From Dyella thiooxydans (GTDB lineage Bacteria; Pseudomonadota; Gammaproteobacteria; Xanthomonadales; Rhodanobacteraceae), in the NCBI RefSeq assembly GCF_001641285.1, contig NZ_CP014841.1, positions 744,001 to 808,000 on the forward strand: a stretch of DNA of 64,000 nucleotides, read 5' to 3'. Positions within the stretch are counted from its first letter, which is position 1, and every line of letters starts with the position of its first letter. This document shows positions 30,503 through 38,925 of this stretch, piece by piece. The position numbers and the translations under genes were made by a program. The notes beneath the pieces are model-generated. The model did no database searches. It was given only the letters and a program-made list of their open reading frames with translations, and was not told the DNA's origin.

Positions 30503-31624
30503 TCAGAGCCGCCCCAGGAAGCCGCCGATGGCGCGGCTGTAGCTTTCGATGTCGACCAGGAAGGCGTCGTGGCCCTGCGGCGAGTCCAGCGCGACGAATT
30601 CGACGTCGGCCCCGGCCTCGCGCAGCCCTTCGGCGATCTGCTCCTGCTGCTCCAGCGGGAACAGGATGTCGGTGCTGACGCCGATCACCAGCGCCTGCTC
30701 GATGCAGATCCGGCGCAGGCCCTCGCGGACCGAGCCGTGGCCGTATTCGGCCACGTCGAACCAGTCGCTGGCGCGGGACAGGTAGAGGTAGCTGTTCGGG
30801 TCGAAGGTGCGCACGAAGCGCTCGGCGTGCGCCTGCAGGTAGGACTCGACCTGGAACTCGACGCCGAACGGGTGCTCCTCGCGCTGGTCGGAGTCCAGCC
30901 GGATGCGGGCGAAGCGCCCGTTCCACTCCATCGCCGAGCGATAGGTGATCACGCCCAGCTTGCGGGCGATGCTCATGCCGGCGTCCGGATAGGTGGCGTC
31001 GGCGCGGTCGCCCGGGTGCAGGTCGTACGTCCCCCTGGCCCAGCCCGGATCGAGCCTGATCGCCTCGCGCTGCAGCGAGCGGATCGCGATGGCGAATGGC
31101 TGGGCCTGCGGCGCCGTGTCGACGCTGATGTGGGCGCGCACCGAACCCGGGTGCAGCAGCATGTAGGCGAGCGCACTCATGCCGCCCATCGAGCAGCCGA
31201 CGAGGCAGGCCAGCCGGTCGATGCCGAGCTGGCTCACCGCGACGTGGGCGGCGTTGGCCACGTCTTCCAGCGACAGCTCGGGGAAATCCAGCCGGTACGG
31301 CTCGCCGGTGGCGGGGTTGGTCGAGGCCGGGCAGGTGGAGCCCTTGTCGCTGCCCAGCGAATTGACGCAGATGACGAACCAGCGGTCGGTGTCGATCGCC
31401 TTGCCGGGGCCGATCATCGCTTCCCACCAGCCCGGCGAGGGGTCGTCGGGGCTGGACGCGGCATGGGCGCTGGGCGACAGACCGGTGAGGATCAGCAGCG
31501 CGTTGTCCCGCGCCGGCGCGAGCGCGCCCCAGGTTTCGTAGGCGACGCGGGCACCCGCCAGCGCGCCTCCGCGCTTCATCGGGAATGGCGAGGGCAGGTC
31601 GGCGTAGCGACGCGCGTCGCTCAC
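30503..31624 (-). CDS. metX: Serine/homoserine O-acyltransferase (MetX family)
   Basis: The protein has 373 residues with an alpha/beta hydrolase fold. Motifs are VAYETWGAL, LLILTGLSPSAHA, CVNSLGSDKGSTCP, VGCSMGGMSALAY (nucleophile Ser), GVSTDILFPLEQQ (Asp) and DSPQGHDAFLVD (His). MetX enzymes acylate homoserine for methionine synthesis. In Xanthomonadales a closely similar group uses succinyl-CoA and L-serine for cysteine synthesis, so the substrate cannot be fixed from sequence alone. The ATG overlaps the ccmI stop by ATGA, which makes it the last gene of the cytochrome c maturation operon. Confidence 0.93.
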   Translation of the reverse strand: MSDARRYADLPSPFPMKRGGALAGARVAYETWGALAPARDNALLILTGLSPSAHAASSPDDPSPGWWEAMIGPGKAIDTDRWFVICVNSLGSDKGSTCPASTNPATGEPYRLDFPELSLEDVANAAHVAVSQLGIDRLACLVGCSMGGMSALAYMLLHPGSVRAHISVDTAPQAQPFAIAIRSLQREAIRLDPGWARGTYDLHPGDRADATYPDAGMSIARKLGVITYRSAMEWNGRFARIRLDSDQREEHPFGVEFQVESYLQAHAERFVRTFDPNSYLYLSRASDWFDVAEYGHGSVREGLRRICIEQALVIGVSTDILFPLEQQEQIAEGLREAGADVEFVALDSPQGHDAFLVDIESYSRAIGGFLGRL

Positions 31625-32676
31625 GGATGCACCTTGTCGATGACCACCGCGACCGGCTCGTGGCGGCGGGTCGGCACCACGCCGGCGGTGCCTTCCAGGT
31701 CGCCCGGCTGGCCGATCGCCTGGCCGCTATGGCTGATGCGTGCACCGACGACCACGGACGACGCCGAGGACAGGTCCACCGACGGCGCCATCGCCATCGC
31801 GTCGGTGAGCTCCACCGTGGCCGGCAGCCGGGAGGCGTCCAGACGCGCCACCGCCAGCGGCATCGGCGGGCCGTGCTCGGCGCGGGCATAGACGAACAGG
31901 GTGTCGCCGGGGCGGACCTTGTCGCGCAGCGCCGGGGCCAGGCTCACCTGCACGGTCAGCTTCGGCGCGCTGGCGTTGGCCGCCTGTGCGTTGCTGCTTG
32001 CCGCGGGGGCGGGCGCACCGCCGGCGCGCGCGTCGGCCACCGCGATCTGCTGGGCCACCGCCTTGGCCACGCTGGACCCCGGGGTGAGCAGCGGCTGCAG
32101 CTGGCGCCAGGTGGCAGCGGCCTCGGCGAAATGCTCGAGCTGGAAGTCGCTGATGCCGAGCAGCCACAGTGCGCGCTGGTTGTCCGGGGCGAGCTTCACC
32201 GCCTGCAGCAGCAGCTCGCGCGCGCGACCGTCGATGCGGTGGTCTGGGCGCGCCATGGAATCGGCCTCGGCCCAGCCGATCATCGGCAGCGGATCGTTCG
32301 GCAGCAGTCGCAGCAGCTGGCCATAGGCGTCGCGCGCCTCGGCGTTCTGGCCCAGCGTCGCCGTGGTCTGCGCCAGCAGCATCCAGCCCTGGCTGTCGTC
32401 CGGCGCTTCCTTGAGGTGGGCGCGCAGCTGGGTCAGCGCCTGGTTCACGTCCATGGGTGGGGCCTGCTTCGCCACGCCGTCGAGCGCGACCGGGGTGCCC
32501 ACCGTGAGGTAAAGGCTGGCCGCAGCCAGAGGCAGCGCGAAGGCGATGCCGAGTGCGAGGACGAAGACCCCGCGCGAACGCCCCTGGGCGCGCCCGTGCC
32601 TGATCAGCGGCCACAGCAGCAACAGCAGGCTCGCCGCGATCATGATCGCGGCGATGATGTAGAACAGGATCTTCAC
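31621..32676 (-). CDS. ccmI: Cytochrome c maturation protein CcmI
   Basis: The protein has 351 residues. Two N-terminal transmembrane helices (about 3-22 and 36-55) are followed by a TPR domain (QALTQLRAHLKEAPDDSQGW, AEARDAYGQLLRLLPNDP) and a periplasmic C-terminal domain. CcmI chaperones apocytochrome c to the CcmFH ligase. The GTG at 32676 overlaps the ccmH stop as GTGA, which fixes the start. The following gene overlaps its stop by ATGA. Confidence 0.93.
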   Translation of the reverse strand: MKILFYIIAAIMIAASLLLLLWPLIRHGRAQGRSRGVFVLALGIAFALPLAAASLYLTVGTPVALDGVAKQAPPMDVNQALTQLRAHLKEAPDDSQGWMLLAQTTATLGQNAEARDAYGQLLRLLPNDPLPMIGWAEADSMARPDHRIDGRARELLLQAVKLAPDNQRALWLLGISDFQLEHFAEAAATWRQLQPLLTPGSSVAKAVAQQIAVADARAGGAPAPAASSNAQAANASAPKLTVQVSLAPALRDKVRPGDTLFVYARAEHGPPMPLAVARLDASRLPATVELTDAMAMAPSVDLSSASSVVVGARISHSGQAIGQPGDLEGTAGVVPTRRHEPVAVVIDKVHP

Positions 32677-33113
32677 CAGTCGTCCCCGTGGTCGATGGTC
32701 GGCGGCGGCGCGCCGGAGCGAGAGCGTTTGCGGATGGTCACCACCACGACGACGGCGCCGGCCAGCAGGATCAGCAGCGGTCCGAACCACAGCACCCAGG
32801 TGGTGGGATTCACCGGCGGGTCGTAGAGCACGTAGTCCGAATAGCGGGCGACCAGGTATTGCTTGATCTGGTCGTCGGTGCGGCCCTCCTGCATCAAGCG
32901 GAACACCTCATGGCGCAGGTCGCGGGCGATCGGTGCGTTGGAGTCGGCCAGCGTCTCGTTCTGGCACATCGGGCAACGCAGTTGCGCGGTCAGGTGCTGG
33001 AAGCGCAGCTCCTGCGCATGGTCCTTGAACGGCATCGGCTCGATCGCCTGCGCGCCGGCGAGTCCGGCGAACAACAGCAGGCCGATGGCCAGCAGTACGA
33101 CCAGGCGCCTCAT
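32673..33113 (-). CDS. ccmH: Cytochrome c maturation protein CcmH
   Basis: The protein has 146 residues with a signal peptide (about 1-22, ending AGAQA), the redox motif LRCPMCQNETL and a C-terminal transmembrane helix at about 105-127 (WVLWFGPLLILLAGAVVVVV). It keeps apocytochrome c cysteines reduced for heme attachment in the periplasm. It has the short form, with the TPR part supplied by the separate ccmI gene. The start overlaps the ccmG stop by ATGA. Confidence 0.96.
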   Translation of the reverse strand: MRRLVVLLAIGLLLFAGLAGAQAIEPMPFKDHAQELRFQHLTAQLRCPMCQNETLADSNAPIARDLRHEVFRLMQEGRTDDQIKQYLVARYSDYVLYDPPVNPTTWVLWFGPLLILLAGAVVVVVTIRKRSRSGAPPPTIDHGDDW

Positions 33114-33652
33114 CGCGACTCCTTGGCCAGCGCGGCAATCGCCGGTTTGAGCTCCTTCTCGATCACCTCGGGGGTGAACGGCCCGATGCGCTTGTAGCGG
33201 ATCACGCCCTTGGCATCGACGAGGAAGGTCTCCGGGGCCGCGTAGACGCCGAAGTCGATCGCGGTCTGGCCGCTGACGTCGGCCATCAGCACCTGGTACG
33301 GATTGCCGTGGCGGGCCAGCCAGGCCTTGGCGTCGTCGGGCTGGTCCTTGTAGTTGTAGCCCACCAGTTCGACGCCCAGGGTCGGTCCTTCGGCCTCGAG
33401 CAGCGGATGTTCCACCGCGCACTCCACGCACCAGCTGGCGAACACGTTGAGCAGGTAGGGCTTGCCCAGCAGATCCTTCTTGGTGACCATCTTGGCCGGG
33501 TCGTACAGCTCGGGCAGGGCGAACTCCGGCGCCGGCTTGTTGATCAACGGGGAGGGGATCGCGGTCTGGTCGTGGTGGCTGTTCCACCAGATGCCGAAGC
33601 CGAACAGGCCGCACAGGGCCAGGAAGGCGAAGAACGGGATCAACCGGCTCAT
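33110..33652 (-). CDS. ccmG: Thiol:disulfide oxidoreductase CcmG/DsbE
   Basis: The protein has 180 residues: an N-terminal membrane anchor (about 4-22) and a periplasmic thioredoxin fold with active site ASWCVECAVEHP and the cis-Pro region VYAAPETFLVD. It reduces CcmH or apocytochrome c. The CVEC motif is typical of CcmG. The start ATG overlaps the ccmF stop by ATGA, and its stop overlaps ccmH by ATGA. Confidence 0.96.
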   Translation of the reverse strand: MSRLIPFFAFLALCGLFGFGIWWNSHHDQTAIPSPLINKPAPEFALPELYDPAKMVTKKDLLGKPYLLNVFASWCVECAVEHPLLEAEGPTLGVELVGYNYKDQPDDAKAWLARHGNPYQVLMADVSGQTAIDFGVYAAPETFLVDAKGVIRYKRIGPFTPEVIEKELKPAIAALAKESR

Positions 33653-35649
33653 GCATGCGACTCCCGCGCGGTGGCCAGCCGCTCGCCGGCGGTCGCCCCC
33701 GTCGGAGCGACGCGTTCACGCTCCGCCACGCGTCTGGCGCGGAAGCGGCGATCCGCCGCGGCGACGAAACCGCCGAGCATCATGAACAGGCCGCCGGTCC
33801 ACAGCCAGCGGATGAACGGCTTGACGTAGAGGCGCATGGCCCATGCGCCACCGAGGTCGTTCGGGTTCATCGGTTCGCCCAGTGCCACGTAGAGGTCTCG
33901 GGTGACGCCCGGATCGATCGCCGACTCGGTCTGCACCTGTTCGCGGGTATAGGTGCGCTTCTGCGGGTGCATCACGCCGACCACCGAGCCGTCCTTCGAG
34001 ACGGTGATCGCGCCCTGGCTGCCTTTCCAGTTCGGGCCGCTGGTCTGCTTCACGCCGTCGAAGCGGAAGCTGTAGCTGCCGATGGTCTGGGTGTCTCCCG
34101 GCGCCATGCGCACGTCGCGGGTGACGCTGAGCGACTCGGACAGCAGCACGCCGGCCAGGAAGATGCCGACGCCGAAGTGCGCCAGCAGCATGCCGGCCAT
34201 CTCGGCCGGATAGCGCCGGCCGGCCGGTGCCTCGCGGTAGCGCTTGTAGACGTAGAGCAGGGTGCCGACCACGCACCAGACGGCGGACGCCACGCCGACC
34301 AGGGCGCGGGCACGGCCGTCGACGAAGAACGCCGCCACGATCGCGCAGGCCACCGCGGCGATGCCGGCGCGCAGTGCGATCGAGCCGATCACACCCGGTT
34401 CGCCGCGGCCCCAGCGCAGGAACGGTCCGAACGGCAGCAGCAGCACCACCGGCGCCATCAGCAGCGGGAACAGGAAGCCGAAGTAGGGCGGACCCACCGA
34501 GATCCGGCCCAGGTTGAACGCGTCGCCGATCAGCGGGAACAGCGTGCCCAGCAGTACCATCGCCGCGGCCACGGTGAACATCAGGTTGCCGACCAGCACC
34601 GCCGTCTCGCGCGAGACCACCGCGAACGACTTGCCACCGGCCACCTTCGGCGCGCGTAGCGCGTACAGCAGCAGCGAGCCGCCCACGACCACTGCCAGGA
34701 AGCCCAGGATGAACAGGCCGCGGCGCGGGTCTGAGGCGAAGGCATGCACCGAGGTCAGCACGCCCGAGCGCACCAGGAAGGTGCCGAGCAGCGACAGCGA
34801 GAAGGCGAAGATCGACAGCAGGATGGTCCAGGCGCGCAGCGAGCCGCGCTTCTCGGTGACCGCCTGCGCGTGGATCAGCGCGGTGCCGACCAGCCAGGGC
34901 ATGAAACTAGCGTTCTCCACCGGATCCCAGAACCACCAGCCGCCCCAGCCCAGCTCGGCGTAGGCCCACCAGCTGCCGGCAACGATGCCCGCGGTGAGGA
35001 AGGCCCATGCCACGTTGGTCCACGAGCGCGCCCAGCGCACCCACGCCTGTTCCATGCCGCCGCCGAGCAGGGCGGCGATGGAGAAGGCGAACGCCACCGA
35101 GAAGCCGACATAGCCCATGTAGATCACGGGCGGATGGAAGGTCATGCCCGGATCCTGCAGCACCGGGTTCAGGTCGCCGCCGTCCGGCGGCATCGGCAGC
35201 AGGCGGGCGAACGGGTTGGAGGTGAACAGGATGAAGGCGAGGAAACCCACCGAGATCATCCCCAGTACGCCCAGCACCCGCGCCACGAAGTCGTCCGGCA
35301 GGTTGCGGCTGAAGGTGGCGACGGCGAGCGTCCACAGGTTGAGGATCAGCACCCACAGCAGCATCGAGCCTTCGTGTGCGCCCCACACCGCGGCGATGCG
35401 GTAGTACCAGGGCAGTGCCAGGTTGGAGTTGTCCGCGACGTAGGCGACCGAGAAGTCGAAGCGCAGGAACGCCCAGACCAGCAGGGCGAAGGCGACGATC
35501 ACGAAAGCGGCCTGCCCGGCCGCGGCCGGTCGAGCGGTAGCGATTAGGGCGCGATTGCCGCGCCAGGCGCCGATCAGCGGGAGGATGCTTTGCGCCAGCG
35601 CCAGCAGCAGGGCGAGGACGAGGGCGAGCTGGCCGAGTTCAGGAGTCAT
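33649..35649 (-). CDS. ccmF: Heme lyase CcmF
   Basis: This 666-residue inner-membrane protein has about 15 transmembrane helices. The tryptophan-rich WWD segment is clear at about 234-251 (GWGGWWFWDPVENASFM). His residues near MTFHPPVIYMGY and in HAQAVTEKRGSL are the likely heme ligands. With CcmH it attaches heme to the CxxCH of apocytochrome c. The length is normal. ccmE ends 34 bases upstream. Confidence 0.97.
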   Translation of the reverse strand: MTPELGQLALVLALLLALAQSILPLIGAWRGNRALIATARPAAAGQAAFVIVAFALLVWAFLRFDFSVAYVADNSNLALPWYYRIAAVWGAHEGSMLLWVLILNLWTLAVATFSRNLPDDFVARVLGVLGMISVGFLAFILFTSNPFARLLPMPPDGGDLNPVLQDPGMTFHPPVIYMGYVGFSVAFAFSIAALLGGGMEQAWVRWARSWTNVAWAFLTAGIVAGSWWAYAELGWGGWWFWDPVENASFMPWLVGTALIHAQAVTEKRGSLRAWTILLSIFAFSLSLLGTFLVRSGVLTSVHAFASDPRRGLFILGFLAVVVGGSLLLYALRAPKVAGGKSFAVVSRETAVLVGNLMFTVAAAMVLLGTLFPLIGDAFNLGRISVGPPYFGFLFPLLMAPVVLLLPFGPFLRWGRGEPGVIGSIALRAGIAAVACAIVAAFFVDGRARALVGVASAVWCVVGTLLYVYKRYREAPAGRRYPAEMAGMLLAHFGVGIFLAGVLLSESLSVTRDVRMAPGDTQTIGSYSFRFDGVKQTSGPNWKGSQGAITVSKDGSVVGVMHPQKRTYTREQVQTESAIDPGVTRDLYVALGEPMNPNDLGGAWAMRLYVKPFIRWLWTGGLFMMLGGFVAAADRRFRARRVAERERVAPTGATAGERLATARESHA

Positions 35650-35683
35650 GGCGTGTTCCGTCGTGGCGGGCGCGTTGGGTCGC

Positions 35684-36160
35684 TCAGGGTTGGGTTGCGG
35701 CAGGTGGCTGGTCGCCGGTCTCGGCGACTTTGCGACCCTTGTGCGCCTTGGCCATGGCGTCCTTCAGTTCCTTCGGCATGTAGGTCTCGTCGTGCTTGGC
35801 CAGGACCTCGGTCGCCACGAAGTGCCCGTTTTCCATGTGGCCGGTGGTGATCACCGACTGGTTGTCGCGGAACAGGTCGGGGAGGATGCCGGTGTATTCC
35901 ACCGGCATGGCGCCGTCGGCGTCGACCACCGTGAAGGTCACTTTCAGCGAGTCGCTGGAGCGCTGGATCGAGCCCTCCTTGACCATGCCGCCGAGGCGGA
36001 AGGTCTTGTAGTCGCGCGCCTGGCCTTCCTGCACCTGGCTGGGAGTGAACAGGTAGTTCATGTTCTGCTGCAGGGCGAACACGGTCAGGCCGCCGGCGAT
36101 CGCCGCGGCGATCAGGACCATGACGACGATGATGAGCCGGCGCTTGCGGGTGGGGTTCAT
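35684..36160 (-). CDS. ccmE: Heme chaperone CcmE
   Basis: The protein has 158 residues: one N-terminal transmembrane helix (about 8-29), an OB-fold periplasmic domain, and [13 protein letters not shown], where the His binds heme covalently and the Tyr stabilises it. It receives heme from CcmC and passes it to CcmF. The tail is flexible ([16 protein letters not shown]). It starts 18 bases after the ccmD stop. Confidence 0.97.
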   Translation of the reverse strand: MNPTRKRRLIIVVMVLIAAAIAGGLTVFALQQNMNYLFTPSQVQEGQARDYKTFRLGGMVKEGSIQRSSDSLKVTFTVVDADGAMPVEYTGILPDLFRDNQSVITTGHMENGHFVATEVLAKHDETYMPKELKDAMAKAHKGRKVAETGDQPPAATQP

Positions 36161-36178
36161 GCGGGGATTCCGTGGCGA

Positions 36179-36373
36179 TCAGGCGTCGGTGGCGGTGTCG
36201 GCGCGGCGCTGCTGGCGCGCGCTCTGGCGGGCGAGGCGGCCGCGCAGTTCGCGCAGCACGCGGCGTCGGCGCAATACCGGCGCCAGTGCATCGGCAAGCA
36301 GCACGACGAGGAAGATCGCGTACGCCGGCCACACATAGACGGCATAACCGCCCATGGCGAGGAACTGGTTCAT
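36179..36373 (-). CDS. ccmD: Heme exporter subunit CcmD
   Basis: The protein has 64 residues, one transmembrane helix (about 8-30, YAVYVWPAYAIFLVVLLADAL) and a very basic cytoplasmic tail (RRRRVLRELRGRLARQSARQ). It helps release holo-CcmE from the CcmABC complex. The gene is easily missed because it is short. Its ATG overlaps the ccmC stop by ATGA. Confidence 0.93.
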   Translation of the reverse strand: MNQFLAMGGYAVYVWPAYAIFLVVLLADALAPVLRRRRVLRELRGRLARQSARQQRRADTATDA

Positions 36374-37128
36374 CGGGCGGTTTCCCCCGCGGCGATCTGG
36401 CGGACCCAGTCCTTGCCGCTTTCCAGCGCCAGCAGGTCGGCGCGCACGCGCGAGCAAAGGCTGAACACGTAGTAGCACTTGGTCGCGACCATCATGGTCA
36501 GCAGCGGCCAGATCATCGAGCCGCTCATGGTGGAAGGGCCGAACAGGCGGATGGTCGAGCCCTGGTGAAGCGTGTTCCACCAGTTCACCGAGAAATGCAC
36601 GATCGGCACGTTGATGATGCCGATCAGGGCGAGGAAGGCGGCGGCACGCGCGCCCTGGCGACGGTCCTCGAACGCGTGGTACAGGCCGATCACACCCAGG
36701 TACAGGAACAGCAGCACCAGCTCGGAGGTGAGCCGTGCATCCCAGGTCCACCACGTGCCCCACATGCGCTCGCCCCACAGCGAGCCGGTGGTCAGGGTGA
36801 TCAGGGTGAACGCCGCGCCGATCGGGGCGGACTCCATCGCCACCACCTCGGCCAGCTTGATCCGCCAGACCAGTGCGATGAACGCCGATACGGCCATCAC
36901 GCCGTAGATGAACAGCCCCATCCAGGCGCTGGGCACGTGCACGAAGATGATGCGGTAGTCGTCACCCTGCTGGTAATCCGGCGGGGCGAGCACCAGGCCG
37001 CCGTAGAGCGCGACGAGCCCCAGCACGATGGCAAGAGCGAGCATCCAGGGGCGCAGCTTGCCGGCGAAGCGGTAGAAGGTCGGCGGCGAGCCGAGCTTGT
37101 GCAACCAGAGCGGAATCCAGCTGGACAT
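36370..37128 (-). CDS. ccmC: Heme transporter subunit CcmC
   Basis: The protein has 252 residues and six transmembrane helices. It carries the WWD domain GTWWTWDARLTSELVL and the flanking His in HVPSAWMGLF and HFSVNWWNTLHQG. It transfers heme to CcmE. The start at 37128 (MSSWIPLWLHKLGSPPTFYR) is the family start; the longer frame adds a Pro/Trp-rich stretch out of register with ccmB. Four bases separate it from the ccmB stop. Confidence 0.96.
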   Translation of the reverse strand: MSSWIPLWLHKLGSPPTFYRFAGKLRPWMLALAIVLGLVALYGGLVLAPPDYQQGDDYRIIFVHVPSAWMGLFIYGVMAVSAFIALVWRIKLAEVVAMESAPIGAAFTLITLTTGSLWGERMWGTWWTWDARLTSELVLLFLYLGVIGLYHAFEDRRQGARAAAFLALIGIINVPIVHFSVNWWNTLHQGSTIRLFGPSTMSGSMIWPLLTMMVATKCYYVFSLCSRVRADLLALESGKDWVRQIAAGETAR

Positions 37129-37132
37129 GGGT

Positions 37133-37819
37133 TCAGGCGTCCAAGGCAATGCGGAGGGCGGCGGCGCAGGCCAGTGGGGCCAGCACCAGGGCCAGCGCCA
37201 GGGCGGCGCCCAGCCATGCGATCGGGGCAATCCACGGCAGGCCCTGCTGGGCTGCGGCCAACGCACCGGCGGCGAAGATCACCACGGGAACGCACAGCGG
37301 CAACAGCATCAGGGCGAGCAGCATACCAGAGCGTCGGGTGCCGGCTGTCAGCGCCACGAGCACCGCGCCGAGCAGGCTCAGCATCGGCGTGGCCAGCGCC
37401 AGCGCCAGCAGCAGTACGGGCATGACCGCCACCGGCAACTGCAGCATGCTGGCCAGCATCGGCGCGATCACGATCAGCGGCAGCGCGGTGGTGAGCCAGT
37501 GGGCGAGGATCTTCATGCCCAGCATCAGCGCAAGAGGTTGCGGCGCCAGCACCAGTTGCTCCAGCGAACCATCCTCGATGTCGCTTCGGAACATGCCGTC
37601 CAGCGCCAGCAGCATCGCCAGCAGCACGGTGACCAGCACCGCGCCGCCGGCGATGCGCTGCAGCAGTGCGTTCTCCGGACCCAGCGCGAAGGGGAACAGG
37701 GTGGTGACGATCAGCGCGTAGAGCACCGGCATGGCGATGTCGCCACGGCGGCGCCAGGCGAGGGTGAGATCACGTCGGAGGACGGCGGCGCAGGCGCGTC
37801 CGAGCGGAGCCTGGTTCAT
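37133..37819 (-). CDS. ccmB: Heme exporter permease CcmB
   Basis: The protein has 228 residues with six transmembrane helices, starting [28 protein letters not shown]. The signature [22 protein letters not shown] is typical. It is the membrane partner of the ATPase CcmA. Its ATG overlaps the ccmA stop by ATGA. Confidence 0.96.
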   Translation of the reverse strand: MNQAPLGRACAAVLRRDLTLAWRRRGDIAMPVLYALIVTTLFPFALGPENALLQRIAGGAVLVTVLLAMLLALDGMFRSDIEDGSLEQLVLAPQPLALMLGMKILAHWLTTALPLIVIAPMLASMLQLPVAVMPVLLLALALATPMLSLLGAVLVALTAGTRRSGMLLALMLLPLCVPVVIFAAGALAAAQQGLPWIAPIAWLGAALALALVLAPLACAAALRIALDA

Positions 37820-38445
37820 GCATGCATCCGGATGCGCTGAGGCTCGCCGCCGTGGAAACTTACGGCGCCATGGCTGGTGACCAGCGCGGCACCGCCCGCG
37901 GCGACGTGGCCCTCGAGCAGGCGGTTGACCAGCGCGATGCCGTGGCGGTCGAGATTGGCGTAAGGCTCGTCGAGCAGCCACAGCGCGGCGGGCACCAGCA
38001 GCAGGCGTGCCAGCGCCGCCCGCTTCTTCTGCCCGGCGGAAAGCCGCCGCACCGGCTCGTCCTCGTAGCCGGCCAGTCCGACGTCGAGCAGCGCGCGGGC
38101 CGGATCCATGCCATCGCGTGCGCCATGAAGACCGGCGGCGATGTGCAGGTTCTCGCGCGGACTGAGGTCGCCCTTGAGTCCGAGCTGGTGGCCGAGAAAG
38201 ACGATTTCGGCGGCACAGTGATCGCGCCGCAGCGGCTCGCCGCGCCAGCTCAGATGGCCTTCGTCCACGTGCAGCAGGCCGGCGAGCACGCGCAGCAGCG
38301 TGGTCTTGCCGCTGCCGTTGTCCCCCTCCACCAGCGCGAGCTGGCCGGGATGCAGCTCGAACTGCAGCGGGCCGAACACGGGTTCGTCCTGGCGGTAAAA
38401 GCTCAAGGCAGAGGCCGCGAGCAGGGGCGGGGGTGCGACGGTCAT
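37816..38445 (-). CDS. ccmA: Heme exporter ATPase CcmA
   Basis: The protein has 209 residues. Walker A is [13 protein letters not shown], the signature [18 protein letters not shown], and Walker [13 protein letters not shown], followed by the His switch VTSHG. It powers release of holo-CcmE. The ATG at 38445 is closest to the family start; a TTG at 38463 is an alternative. It is the first gene of the ccm operon and starts 42 bases after the DUF3293 stop, so it may share the upstream kmo transcript. Confidence 0.95.
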   Translation of the reverse strand: MTVAPPPLLAASALSFYRQDEPVFGPLQFELHPGQLALVEGDNGSGKTTLLRVLAGLLHVDEGHLSWRGEPLRRDHCAAEIVFLGHQLGLKGDLSPRENLHIAAGLHGARDGMDPARALLDVGLAGYEDEPVRRLSAGQKKRAALARLLLVPAALWLLDEPYANLDRHGIALVNRLLEGHVAAGGAALVTSHGAVSFHGGEPQRIRMHA

Positions 38446-38487
38446 CCTCGGGATTGTCCGCAATGCCCGCGGGGCTTGTCCATGTGG

Positions 38488-38925
38488 TCAGCTGTCGCCG
38501 TTGACCCAGGTCAGCTGCGGCGTCCAGACCAGTCGCGCCAGACCTTGCCCGCTGCCGGCGAGAAACGCTCGTTGGCCGAACGCCGCGGCCAACCGCTCCA
38601 GCACGACGTGTGGTGTGCCGATCGCGAACAGGCTGGGTTCGCGCCAGCCATCCGCGCCCACGCCGACGGCGGCGAGGATCGCCCGGGTGGCTGGGTCCGC
38701 GAGCAGTTCGGCGAGCAGCCGCCGTTGCGCCTGGCGGTTGGTGTCTCGCGGTGCGCGACGCGAGCCGGGGTGCCACGCGGTGATGAAGCCCCAGGGCGAG
38801 GTGCCGACCAGTGCATGCAGCGTGGCCGGCACCGGGGTATCGACGTGCAGGCTGGTCGTGCCGCCGCCCGGCAGGCGCACCCTGTAGTCGGTACGCCGGT
38901 AGGCAACGAGCAGGCGCTCATCCAT
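38488..38925 (-). CDS. DUF3293-domain protein
   Basis: The protein has 145 residues, starting MDERLLVAYRRTDYRVRLPG. The DUF3293 pattern is visible: TPWGFITAWHPGSRRAPRDTN-like and a C-terminal SLFAIGTPHVVLERLAAAFGQ. It is a small cytoplasmic protein of unknown function. The start overlaps the kmo stop by 8 bases, so it is translationally coupled to kynurenine monooxygenase. Confidence 0.85.
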   Translation of the reverse strand: MDERLLVAYRRTDYRVRLPGGGTTSLHVDTPVPATLHALVGTSPWGFITAWHPGSRRAPRDTNRQAQRRLLAELLADPATRAILAAVGVGADGWREPSLFAIGTPHVVLERLAAAFGQRAFLAGSGQGLARLVWTPQLTWVNGDS

